Positions 50,946 through 59,044 of a stretch of 64,000 nt of DNA are shown here, piece by piece; within the stretch, counting starts at the first letter, position 1, and every line of letters begins with the position of its first letter. The notes under the pieces are model-generated. The model saw nothing but the letters and a program-made list of their open reading frames with translations, did not search any database and was not told the origin of the DNA. Position numbers and translations under genes: made by a program. The stretch is from NCBI GenBank assembly GCA_022823825.1, contig JAJEHG010000065.1, positions 1 to 64,000 of the forward strand, written 5' to 3'. The DNA is from Nitrosopumilaceae archaeon. Its GTDB lineage: Archaea > Thermoproteota > Nitrososphaeria > Nitrososphaerales > Nitrosopumilaceae.

Positions 50946-51305
50946 TCAGAGCAGCTTGAGGTCCCCGGTTATCTTGTCAATCGCGCTCCCCGGCGCGGGC
51001 CCTATGGACATGCAGGTGACGGTGCCGGGATCAAGCTGGGTGTGTCCCGCATCTGAGACCACCTGGTACGGAAGGCCGGCAGCGGCCGCCGCGGCCCTTA
51101 TCCGGAGCAGCTCGTCCAGCCCCGGCACCTTCAGCGCGACCTTCTTCTGCCCGCCTGCCCACCACGCATCGTACCAGCCGGGATGCGTCCGCTTGACCCG
51201 GTCCGCCCCCATGACGCACGCATGGCCCGACTGCGCGGCCATCTTTCCCCGCCCCATGCCGAGATCGGTGCGCATCACGACCACCTGCTTTGCCTCGTCG
51301 CCCAT
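50946..51305 (-). CDS. pth2: peptidyl-tRNA hydrolase, archaeal type
   Basis: Recycles tRNA from prematurely released peptidyl-tRNA. Matches the Pth2 family throughout its 119 residues: QVVVMRTDLGMGRGKMAAQSGHA, WWAGGQKKVALKVPGLDEL, GLPYQVVSDAGHTQLDPGT and SIGPAPGSAIDKITGDLKLL. Invariant Lys, Asp and the DAGHTQ motif are present. ATG 51305 is preceded by a weak TATA-like stretch (ATGTTTTTGAC) 28 nt upstream. Confidence 0.95.
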   Translation of the reverse strand: MGDEAKQVVVMRTDLGMGRGKMAAQSGHACVMGADRVKRTHPGWYDAWWAGGQKKVALKVPGLDELLRIRAAAAAAGLPYQVVSDAGHTQLDPGTVTCMSIGPAPGSAIDKITGDLKLL

Positions 51306-51384
51306 GGCGTGACGCGCATGCAGAGTGTCAAAAACATTTGCAATCGGTTCTAGCAGTTAAATAATTGGGTGCGGGCTCACGTCC

Positions 51385-52596
51385 ATGCGCGGCGCCTCAT
51401 ACGACGTGGTGGTTGCGGGGGGCAGCATATCCGGGCTGCTCTGCGCAAGGGAGATTGCGGCAGGGGGGCACTCAGTACTGGTGGTGGAGGAGGACTATGA
51501 GATAGGCACGCCGGAGCACTGCGGCGGGCTGGTAAGCAGCAGGGGCCTCGAGGAGCTGGGAATGATGCCGTTTGGGGGCACACTCGTGCACCGCGTCGAG
51601 ATGGCCCGCATCACCTCGCCGGACGGCGCCCACGTCGCAGTCGACGCCAAGAGGCAGAACGTACTGTGCGTAAACAGGAGGGAGCTTGACAAGCAGGCGG
51701 CGCACCAGGCCCAGAGGGCGGGGGCCGACATAATGATCAGGACGAGCCTGCAGGAGAGGACCCGGGAGGGGGTCAGGATCAGCGGGGCCGGAGGCGGCGG
51801 TGCCGACGCCAACACCATAAACTGCAGGATAATGGTGGACGCGCGCGGTGCCGCGGCGCTTGCACAGAGGGACAGGGACGGAATCATCCCGTCTGCGCAG
51901 TACGAGGTGTATGCCGACTGGATAGAGGACGGGATGGTGGAGGTGCTGCCGGACCGGCTAAAGTATCCCGGGTTCTTTGCGTGGGTCATACCGTCCGGGC
52001 GCGGAAGGGGGCGCGTCGGCGCGGCGGGAAGGGGGATCAGCGCGGCCGCGGCGCTCGAGTCGTTTCTTGCGGACAGGGGCGGCGGCGGCCGCGGATGCTA
52101 CACGGTCAGAAAGATATTTGCCCCGATCTGGATAAAGGGCCCGATCAAGAGATTTCACGACGCCGGCAGCGGCACCATAACAGTCGGGGACGCGGCCGGA
52201 CAGGCAAAGCCGACCACTGCGGGCGGCATATTCTCAAGCGGCATGGGCGGCGTCCTTGCAGGGCGCGCCATATCCGAGCATCTGGGTGAGGGGAGCGGCG
52301 GCGCGCACGACGTGGGCGTGATCGGCGACTCGTACCGCGCCGCATGGCACAAGCGGTTTGGCGCCGAGTTTGAAAAGCAGTCGATTGCAAGAAGGATACT
52401 TGAGAGGGCAGACAACGGGGCCATAAACGACGTGATAAGGCGGGTTTCGCCAGAGGCGCTCAGGGAGATATCGGCGGAGGACGACTTTGACTTTCACGTC
52501 TCAGGCATCATAAAGCTGCTTGGCGCCGCGGGAACGGCAAGGGCGGCAGGAAGCATGCTGGGCGCGGAGCTCAGAAGGCTGATCCCAGGCCGCTAG
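51385..52596 (+). CDS. geranylgeranyl reductase-family flavoprotein
   Basis: FAD-dependent reductase saturating geranylgeranyl chains of archaeal lipids (digeranylgeranylglycerophospholipid reductase type). The N-terminal dinucleotide fold has VVVAGGSISGLLCAREIA; next is EEDYEIGTPEHCGGLVS, a family signature with the conserved Cys. The FAD-binding GD motif is GDAAGQAKPTTAGGI near residue 270. The 403-residue length is normal. The TATA-like box GTTAAATAATT is centred 24 nt before ATG 51385. Substrate could also be a quinone side chain. Confidence 0.88.
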   Translation: MRGASYDVVVAGGSISGLLCAREIAAGGHSVLVVEEDYEIGTPEHCGGLVSSRGLEELGMMPFGGTLVHRVEMARITSPDGAHVAVDAKRQNVLCVNRRELDKQAAHQAQRAGADIMIRTSLQERTREGVRISGAGGGGADANTINCRIMVDARGAAALAQRDRDGIIPSAQYEVYADWIEDGMVEVLPDRLKYPGFFAWVIPSGRGRGRVGAAGRGISAAAALESFLADRGGGGRGCYTVRKIFAPIWIKGPIKRFHDAGSGTITVGDAAGQAKPTTAGGIFSSGMGGVLAGRAISEHLGEGSGGAHDVGVIGDSYRAAWHKRFGAEFEKQSIARRILERADNGAINDVIRRVSPEALREISAEDDFDFHVSGIIKLLGAAGTARAAGSMLGAELRRLIPGR

Positions 52597-52617
52597 CGCA
52601 GCGGCGGCGGCGGCGGC

Positions 52618-52637
52618 GGGGGCGGGGGGGGGTGGGG
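52618..52637 (+). repeat. G-rich homopolymer patch after the reductase gene
   Basis: Starting 12 bp after the reductase codons end, a GGC repeat grades into runs of 5 to 9 G (G9 at 52624-52632). It lies between genes, so slippage would not change a reading frame. Confidence 0.7.
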
Positions 52638-52733
52638 GCACACGGCAGTAACAAGTGACGCATGCGCCGAGCCGCCCAGCCTGATCAGATCCGATAATAA
52701 AGGTATAAATGATGTTTTTTGGGAATCGCGGCA

Positions 52734-52916
52734 TTGTCATCGTCCATGATATCGCTGCCAGAGTGCAGCTGCTGCCTCAGGCACATAATGCCAAACGACA
52801 AGTGCGTAAAGTTCGACTGCCCCGAATGCGGCGCCAAGCTGATATGGAGGTGCCAGAGCTGCAGGGAGGCTGCAAGAAGCTACAAGTGTCCCGCGTGCGG
52901 CTTTGAGGGTCCATGA
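52734..52916 (+). CDS. HVO_2753-like small zinc-finger protein
   Basis: A 60-residue protein with four CxxC pairs: CSCC, CPECG, CQSC and CPACGFEGP, the arrangement of the archaeal two-zinc mini-protein family (HVO_2753/DUF1610-like), probably RNA- or ribosome-associated. TTG 52734 is favoured by a TATA-like box (GGTATAAATG, centre near 52706); ATG 52746 is the shorter alternative. It is first in an operon with aEF-1beta, Cdc48 and a wHTH protein, which suggests a translation-related task. Confidence 0.85.
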   Translation: MSSSMISLPECSCCLRHIMPNDKCVKFDCPECGAKLIWRCQSCREAARSYKCPACGFEGP

Positions 52917-52941
52917 CAGGAGAAGGGAGAGGCGGCGGCGC

Positions 52942-53223
52942 ATGGTACAGCTATTACTAATCACAAAGATACTCCCAGAGGGGATAGACGTGGATCTTGA
53001 CGAGACGGCCCAGTCCATACAGTCCGCGCTAAAGGAGGGCATAACCATGAAGAGGTACGAAAAGGAGCCGCTTGCGTTCGGACTGCACTTTCTAAAGGCC
53101 GAATTCGTCCTAGACGACAAGGAGGGCCAGATGGACTCGCTTGAGGCGTCAGTCAGGAGCGCAAAGGGCGTCAGCGAGTTTGAAGTCCTCAACATGAGCA
53201 GGATGTCAGTGGACGTCAAGTGA
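52942..53223 (+). CDS. translation elongation factor aEF-1beta
   Basis: Nucleotide exchange factor for archaeal EF-1alpha. The 93-residue alpha-beta sandwich has [40 protein letters not shown] and the C-terminal [17 protein letters not shown]. Start ATG 52942, 25 bp after the zinc-finger gene; the stop codon is 3 bp before the Cdc48 ATG. Complete and normal in length. Confidence 0.92.
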   Translation: MVQLLLITKILPEGIDVDLDETAQSIQSALKEGITMKRYEKEPLAFGLHFLKAEFVLDDKEGQMDSLEASVRSAKGVSEFEVLNMSRMSVDVK

Positions 53224-53226
53224 CGG

Positions 53227-55515
53227 ATGGTGGTCCGCTTGGCGCGCCAGGACAAAGACGGCCAGCATTCGGTGCTGCGCGTCGGCGAGGCAAAGCGGCG
53301 CGACATAGGCAAGAGGCGCGCCAGGATGGATCCCGGAGCCATGAAGGGCATGGGGGTGGAGCCCGGCGACATCATAACCATAACGGGCTCAAGGACGAGC
53401 TGCGCGGCCGCGTGGCCCGCCGACGAGGATGAGAGGCATGCGGACACGGTGAGGATAGACGGCCAGACAAGGAAGAACGCAGGGGCCGCAGTAGGCGAGA
53501 CCGTGCGCATAGCAAAGTCGGCGCCGCAGACAGCAAGATCCGTCTCGCTTGTGCCGCTCGGCGGCGGGGGCAGAAGCGGCGGCGGGGGCGAAGGCGGCAT
53601 CACCAGCACGGACAGCGACTTTGTCGAGTTCGTAAGGGGCAAGATTGCGGGGCTTCCAGTCGTCGGCGGCGACGAGATATCAGTAATGATACTCGGAAGC
53701 CCCAAGGAGTTCAGGGTGTCCGGCACCCAGCCGCGGGGGGCAGTCGTGGTATCGGAGGATACCAAGGTGTCCATATCAGCAGAGTCCGACGGCGGGAATG
53801 GGGCGCACATAACATACGACGGGGTCGGGGGGCTGGTAAAAGAGGTCAAGTCCATGAGGGAGATAGTCGAGCTTCCCCTCAGGCACCCCGAGATATTCGC
53901 AATGCTGGGAGTGGAGCCGCACAGCGGCATACTCTTGTACGGGCCGCCCGGATGCGGCAAGACCCTGCTTGCAAAGGCGCTGGCAAGCGAGTCGGGGGCA
54001 AAGATGTTCACGATAAACGGCCCCGAGATCATTACCAAGTATTACGGGGACACGGAGGCGAGGCTCAGGGAGATATTCGAGGAGGCAAAGGGCGCGTCGC
54101 CGAGCATGATATTCATCGACGAGATCGACGCGATAGCGCCGAGGCGCGAAGAGTCGCGCGGGGACGTCGAGAAGCGCGTAGTGGCCCAGCTGCTCGCCCT
54201 GATGGACGGGCTCAACGACAGGGGAAACGTGATGGTGCTCGGCGCCACCAACAGGCCCGACGGCGTGGACCCCGCCCTGAGGCGCCCCGGCAGGTTTGAC
54301 AGGGAGTTTGAGATATCCGTCCCAAACGAGGACGGGCGGCACGAGATACTGCTCATACACACGAGGGGCATGCCCATGGCGCCGGACATGGACGTCAAGA
54401 AGCTGGCGCCCCAGCTGCACGGATACACGGGGGCCGACATAAAGTCGCTGTGCAGGGAGGCCGCAATGAAGGCCATCAGGAGATACCTGCCCGGCATGGC
54501 GGACCCCGGGCCGGAGGAAGAAGGGAGAGTCCCAACCGACGTGCTGCGCTCCATGCAGGTCACGCTTGCAGACTTTTATGACGCGATGCAGGAGGTCGTG
54601 CCCACCGCGATGAGGGAGTTTTATGTTGAAAGGCCCACAACCAAGTGGGGCGACATCGGCGGGCTTGACGGCGTCAAGGAGTCGCTTGCAGACAACCTGG
54701 TGACGGCCCTGATGGATCCGGACAGGTTTGCAAAGATGGGCGTCAGGGCCCCCAGGGGCGCCCTGGTGTACGGGCCGCCGGGATGCGGCAAGACGATGCT
54801 CGGCATGGCGCTCGCCGCCGAGACGGGGGCAAACATGATACTGGTGAGGGGCCCCGAGATACTCTCAAAGTGGGTCGGTGAGTCCGAAAAGGCCGTCCGC
54901 GAGATATTCCGCAAGGCAAAGTCGTCGGCCCCGTGCGTCATAGTGTTTGACGAGCTCGACTCGATTGCGCGGCACAGATCCCCGGCCGGGGGCGCGGGAA
55001 TCGGGGACGGCCGCGGCGGCGGCGGCGACCAGCCCGCATCCGGCGCGGGCGAGACGGTACTGAGCCAGCTCCTCACGGAGATAGAGGGGGCCTCCCCGAG
55101 GGTCGTCGTAATGGGAATAACAAACAGGCCCGACATGCTTGACAGGTCGCTCCTGAGGACGGGCCGGCTCGACCTGTCCCTGTACGCGGCGCCTCCCGAC
55201 GAGGCGGGGCGCCGCAAGATAATAGAGATACTGACGTCCAGAATGCCCCTCGCCGGCGACGTGCACACGGACGAGATTGCGGCCACCACGCAGAACTACA
55301 CGGGGGCCGACCTGGCGGCGCTCTGCAGGGAGGCGGCGGTGTCCGCCATAAAGTCGGGTTCGGATACCGTGTCGGGCAGCGACTTTGAGGCCGCCCTCAA
55401 GCAGACGGGCCCCTCCATCACGGAGGAGATGGAAAAGTGGTACGGCTCCGTCAGGGAAGGTATATCTAACGTCGTTACGCCACCGGCAGGTGACAACAAC
55501 ACGTTCTACGGATAG
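53227..55515 (+). CDS. Cdc48/VCP-family AAA ATPase
   Basis: Hexameric unfoldase feeding proteins to the proteasome. An N-terminal double-psi/N-domain (about 1-185) contains a Gly-rich insert near residue 112. D1 has Walker A GPPGCGKT at about 239-246, Walker B IFIDEIDAIAPRRE near 295 and RPGRFD. D2 has Walker A at about 516-523 and Walker B VFDELDSIARHR near 573. Differences from typical D2: RTGRLD replaces RPGRFD, and a Gly/Asp-rich insert (about 590-612) follows Walker B. The gene sits 3 bp after aEF-1beta. The pairing of translation factor and unfoldase in one operon is notable. Confidence 0.95.
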   Translation: MVVRLARQDKDGQHSVLRVGEAKRRDIGKRRARMDPGAMKGMGVEPGDIITITGSRTSCAAAWPADEDERHADTVRIDGQTRKNAGAAVGETVRIAKSAPQTARSVSLVPLGGGGRSGGGGEGGITSTDSDFVEFVRGKIAGLPVVGGDEISVMILGSPKEFRVSGTQPRGAVVVSEDTKVSISAESDGGNGAHITYDGVGGLVKEVKSMREIVELPLRHPEIFAMLGVEPHSGILLYGPPGCGKTLLAKALASESGAKMFTINGPEIITKYYGDTEARLREIFEEAKGASPSMIFIDEIDAIAPRREESRGDVEKRVVAQLLALMDGLNDRGNVMVLGATNRPDGVDPALRRPGRFDREFEISVPNEDGRHEILLIHTRGMPMAPDMDVKKLAPQLHGYTGADIKSLCREAAMKAIRRYLPGMADPGPEEEGRVPTDVLRSMQVTLADFYDAMQEVVPTAMREFYVERPTTKWGDIGGLDGVKESLADNLVTALMDPDRFAKMGVRAPRGALVYGPPGCGKTMLGMALAAETGANMILVRGPEILSKWVGESEKAVREIFRKAKSSAPCVIVFDELDSIARHRSPAGGAGIGDGRGGGGDQPASGAGETVLSQLLTEIEGASPRVVVMGITNRPDMLDRSLLRTGRLDLSLYAAPPDEAGRRKIIEILTSRMPLAGDVHTDEIAATTQNYTGADLAALCREAAVSAIKSGSDTVSGSDFEAALKQTGPSITEEMEKWYGSVREGISNVVTPPAGDNNTFYG

Positions 55516-55523
55516 CGATTGCA

Positions 55524-55940
55524 ATGGTCTCACTGATAAAGAATGAACTGCTCGAAAAGGTAAAGGGCGCGGGCGCGCTTACCGACGTCGATCTCTACAA
55601 GAGCATGACAAAGGAGGGCAGGATCATACCAGAAGACAGGTTCAACAAGCTGCTGCTTGACCTGGAGATACTCGGGCTGGTAAAGATCGCATGGGTTACA
55701 AAGGACGAGCGCCGCATAGAGGCGGCGGCCGAGGAGGAGGACGACTCTGCAGGGTACGGCGACGCGCAGGGCGGTGGCCGAGGAGAAGGAGGATCCGAGG
55801 ACGGCGCCAAGGGTGGCGCAGGGGGCACCCGGTCCCAGTCGGGGTCGTCGAAGGGAGTCTCGTCCTCAGGCGGCAGCGGAGGCAACGGCGGCGACGCGGA
55901 CAAGTCGTACGAGGCCAGCTTTCCGGGACTCGAAAAGTGA
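55524..55940 (+). CDS. wHTH-like hypothetical protein with Gly/Ser-rich tail
   Basis: A 138-residue protein 8 bp after Cdc48. Residues 1-65 (LIKNELLEKVKGAGALTDVD, then FNKLLLDLEILGLVKIAWVT) look like a winged helix; the rest is a disordered Gly/Ser/Asp-rich tail ending YEASFPGLEK. A possible Cdc48 adaptor or regulator by position only. Confidence 0.65.
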   Translation: MVSLIKNELLEKVKGAGALTDVDLYKSMTKEGRIIPEDRFNKLLLDLEILGLVKIAWVTKDERRIEAAAEEEDDSAGYGDAQGGGRGEGGSEDGAKGGAGGTRSQSGSSKGVSSSGGSGGNGGDADKSYEASFPGLEK

Positions 55941-56005
55941 CGCCGCACACGGGCACGGTACAGGTTACTGCAACGGCACACCGCAGGGCCCGCGGCCGCG
56001 CACTG

Positions 56006-56896
56006 TCAGAACAGCGGCACGTGAAACGCGGCATCCAGAACGACTGCCGCGAATATTATCGTCAGGTACGGCGCCGTCACCTTGTACGCCTTCCACGCAA
56101 ACTCTGACGTCGGGTTCTTTGTCAGCTTGTAGTGGTACGCGAGCATCAGCCCGCCCGAGACTGCCGCGATTGCAAGGTATACGGCCCCCATCCCGGCCGG
56201 CATAAAGGAGAGTGCAAGCGAGTACGGCACCAGTATGATGGTGTTGACAAGTATGTACCGGGAGGTCTTTTGCATGCCTATCACGACGGGCAGCATCGGC
56301 ACGTTTGCCTGCGCGTACTCGTCGCGGATCTTCATTGCAAGGCACCAGAAATGCGACGGCGTCCAGACAAACACCAGGAACCCCACCAGGAATCCCAGCA
56401 GGTCCATGCTCCCGGTGGCCCCGGCCCAGCCGGCCCACGCTGCCGCGCTTCCGGCAATGCCGCCTATCACGATATTTGACGTGTTGAGCCGCTTTAGCCA
56501 GGCCGTGTACACTATGACATAGGAGAATATTCCCAGCGCGATGAACGCGGCGGACGCGGGGTTGAGCGCGACGTACCCATACACGACTGAGGCGCAGCTC
56601 GTGGCCAGCCCATACGCAAGGACCGTTCGCGGCGAGAGGCGCCCCGCAGGAATGGGCCTCTTGCTTGTGCGCTCCATCATCGAGTCTATATCGCGGTCAT
56701 AGTAGTGGTTCAGGGCGCTAGAGCCGGCCGAGGCCAGTGCTCCCGCTATGATGATATGCAGGTACTGCTCGTATCCGACGTCCGGAGCCCCCTCAACCAG
56801 CCTGCTTGCCCCGTACATGGACGCGACGGCGGTGATGACCAGCAGCACCACGATCCTGGGCTTTGACACCTCAACTATGTCTGCCAGCAGCGCCAT
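56006..56896 (-). CDS. ctaB: protoheme IX farnesyltransferase (heme O synthase)
   Basis: UbiA-family membrane prenyltransferase adding a farnesyl or similar chain to heme B for heme-copper oxidases. The two Asp-rich motifs are NHYYDRDIDSMMERT (residues about 64-78) and the DEYAQANVPMLP region with TPSHFWCLAMKIRDEY before it. Nine or so membrane helices over 296 residues. ATG 56896 follows a TATA-like box (GATTAAATGG) by about 26 nt. It is divergent from the membrane cupredoxin gene, so both may serve the terminal oxidase. Confidence 0.92.
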   Translation of the reverse strand: MALLADIVEVSKPRIVVLLVITAVASMYGASRLVEGAPDVGYEQYLHIIIAGALASAGSSALNHYYDRDIDSMMERTSKRPIPAGRLSPRTVLAYGLATSCASVVYGYVALNPASAAFIALGIFSYVIVYTAWLKRLNTSNIVIGGIAGSAAAWAGWAGATGSMDLLGFLVGFLVFVWTPSHFWCLAMKIRDEYAQANVPMLPVVIGMQKTSRYILVNTIILVPYSLALSFMPAGMGAVYLAIAAVSGGLMLAYHYKLTKNPTSEFAWKAYKVTAPYLTIIFAAVVLDAAFHVPLF

Positions 56897-57064
56897 TGGA
56901 TGTGTCACCTTGCAATGCCATTTAATCCCTTTTAAAATAATGGTGGCGGCGGCGGCAGTTGCATGGACGGGGGGGAGGGGATGAGCGGGGAGGAATGTCA
57001 CGATACGTCCCGGATCACGGCAAGGTGTAAACGGTTATTTAACTAGATTCTGGAGCAACAGCAA

Positions 57065-57871
57065 ATGAGCAACTGGGATCTCATGATGCCCGGCATGGGA
57101 CTTACGTCCATAGGACTGGCGGGCCTCGTCATCTCGTACGCTGAGATCGCCCACACGTTCATAGACGGCATGCACGCCCTGACGGGACTTACCATGTTCG
57201 TGGGACTGATCTTCCTAGCGACCGGGATACTTGACGGGGGCATATCCACAAGCAACAGGGCAAAGGCCACTGCTCTGGTCATACTCTCGATATCACTGGG
57301 CTTTGGAATGTACGCAATGACCATGAACACGTCAAACTATACCATCACCATAGCGGGCATACTCATGGCAATCGCGTTTCCGGCAATCATAATATCATAC
57401 CTGGCAATGAAGCATCCGGCGTACCTAAAGCCGGTCGGCTCCATAGTGGCGATAGCCGGCGCGACGGGCATCATAATGTGGATCTCGTTTGGGTTTGTAA
57501 GCCCCGACACGTACATCATACCGCAGGAGGTGGTGGAGGTTCCAGAGGAGGAGGTAGAGACAGGCCCGCAGGGCCCCGTGTACGAGATTGCCATACTGTT
57601 AGGCTCGGACAACCCGGACAACCCCGACTATGATCCGGACGTTGCAAACGTGCCGCTCGGCAGCAGCATAGTGTGGACCAACCAGGACGTGCTGCCGCAT
57701 ACAGTAACCAGCAGCGCGGACCAGGGCGAGAAGTTCGACTCGGGCCTGATGGCAGAGGGCGAGACGTTCATTGTAGAGACCTCGGAGATAGGCGTGGGCG
57801 AGTTTGAGTATCTGTGCATCGTGCATCCGTGGATGGTCTCCACAATCGTGGTCGAAGAGGCCGCGGAGTGA
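57065..57871 (+). CDS. membrane-anchored cupredoxin (plastocyanin-like)
   Basis: A 268-residue protein: four or five membrane helices (residues 10-145), a Glu/Pro linker, then a blue-copper domain on the outer face. Type-1 copper ligands are His in VLPHTVTS and Cys, His, Met in YLCIVHPWMVS. Thaumarchaea use such proteins in place of cytochromes c, so it may carry electrons to or form part of the terminal oxidase. The TATA-like box GGTTATTTAAC is centred 26 nt before the ATG. Neighbouring ctaB supports a respiratory role; no oxidase subunit I is in the window. Confidence 0.9.
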   Translation: MSNWDLMMPGMGLTSIGLAGLVISYAEIAHTFIDGMHALTGLTMFVGLIFLATGILDGGISTSNRAKATALVILSISLGFGMYAMTMNTSNYTITIAGILMAIAFPAIIISYLAMKHPAYLKPVGSIVAIAGATGIIMWISFGFVSPDTYIIPQEVVEVPEEEVETGPQGPVYEIAILLGSDNPDNPDYDPDVANVPLGSSIVWTNQDVLPHTVTSSADQGEKFDSGLMAEGETFIVETSEIGVGEFEYLCIVHPWMVSTIVVEEAAE

Positions 57872-57985
57872 GTACTAAAGACGGATGGGTGCGCGGGCGC
57901 GCACGGGCGCCGCGAACACGCATGCACGTACGCAGTCAGCCAGACGGGCATCATGATATATTCATGACTGCCGCAGACACCACGC

Positions 57986-58423
57986 ATGCGTCCAAGAAGA
58001 GAGATCTCAATATCCAGGAAACACATGGCGGAGCTGGCAGGACACGCAGAAAGGGCAGGCGCGCTCGAGTCCTGCGCCCTGCTGCTGGGCGCAGAGGGCG
58101 CGGTAAGGGACATACTCTTTGCAGACAACGTGGATCCCAGGCCGGAGCAGTCCTTTAGCATAGCGCCGGACCGGCTGCTTGGCGCATACAGGGCCGCGGA
58201 GGAGCGCGGCCTGGAGGTCGTCGGCATATTCCACTCGCACCCCACGTCAGGCGCGGCCCCCTCAGATACGGACATGCGGTTCATGCGTACAAATCCCGTG
58301 GTGTGGGTGATATACTCTGGGCAGACCAAGGAATTCCGGGCTCACGTGGCGCCGGAGGGGGGGCGGGGCGGAACCGAGACTGTTACGGTAGTAGTGTCAG
58401 GGGCGGAGGGGGCCGGGGCGTAA
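57986..58423 (+). CDS. JAMM/MPN+ metalloprotease (Mov34 family)
   Basis: A 145-residue JAB1/MPN domain with the full metal site: Glu28 in ESCALLLG, HSHP at 83-86 and PSDTD with Asp96. This is the catalytic MPN+ form, cleaving isopeptide or peptide bonds after ubiquitin-like modifiers, or processing sulfur-carrier proteins. The last 20 residues are Gly-rich. ATG 57986 follows the TATA-like GATATATTC by 27 nt. No ubiquitin-like or E1-like gene is adjacent in the window, so the substrate is open. Confidence 0.88.
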   Translation: MRPRREISISRKHMAELAGHAERAGALESCALLLGAEGAVRDILFADNVDPRPEQSFSIAPDRLLGAYRAAEERGLEVVGIFHSHPTSGAAPSDTDMRFMRTNPVVWVIYSGQTKEFRAHVAPEGGRGGTETVTVVVSGAEGAGA

Positions 58424-58502
58424 AAACAGAAGGGCGTACGATAGCATTCCACGGCCATGTACGAATATCGTGAATTAAATAGGACTGGATCAGAGTCGCC
58501 TC

Positions 58503-58760
58503 ATGGAAATCCACGTATACGACACCTACGTCGCTGCTGCAGATGGGCATACCATGCACTTTGACGTGATTACGGGTGAGAAGGACCACGACAAGGCCAT
58601 CGAGTATGGCAAGGAGTGGCTAGAATCCATCGGGGAAGGCAGTGCCACAATGACCACCAACGAATGCAAATTCTGCCACTCCCAGCATGCGCCAGAACCG
58701 GTCGAAAGGTCCATCAAGGAAAAGGGATACTATATCCAAAAGATGGAAGGCTGTCCCTAG
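58503..58760 (+). CDS. DUF2024-family protein
   Basis: An 85-residue protein closely matching the small DUF2024 family by its opening MEIHVYDTYVAAADGHTMHF and the ITGEKDHDKAIEYGKEWLES segment; a CxxC/His pair (KFCHSQHAPE) and a C-terminal Cys may bind metal. The TATA-like box GAATTAAATAGG lies 27 nt upstream. Function unknown. Confidence 0.75.
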   Translation: MEIHVYDTYVAAADGHTMHFDVITGEKDHDKAIEYGKEWLESIGEGSATMTTNECKFCHSQHAPEPVERSIKEKGYYIQKMEGCP

Positions 58761-59044
58761 GCGCTGGCCAAGCCCTTAACATCGATCTTTTTTCTTATTA
58801 TCCTTATTATATGGTCATTATGGCGCCCGCGGGGCGCGGGGCGGCAGGCCCCGAATTTGCCAGCTGCTGGCGTGAGGGGGGTGGGGAGAGGGGCGCCGGA
58901 GAGCCAACGGCCGGTGGCGCGCGCCTTCACGACAGGCAGGGGGACTGGCGGCACTCGATGCAGGACGCCGCCCACGTGACGTGCCCGGCTCTGCTGTACT
59001 CGACGCGCCGCCAGACATCGCGCATGCCTTCGTGCAGGCCGGAA
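58761..59044. other. intergenic region between convergent genes
   Basis: No gene recognised. On the - strand 58868-58898 is C/T-rich and could terminate the pyrophosphatase transcript; a T-rich stretch at 58788-58815 follows the DUF2024 stop on the + strand and could terminate that transcript. Confidence 0.35.

Noticed and set aside
52737..54038. 433-codon - strand frame opposite aEF-1beta and Cdc48
   Set aside because: Spans three sense genes and shows Ser/Pro/Leu shadow composition.
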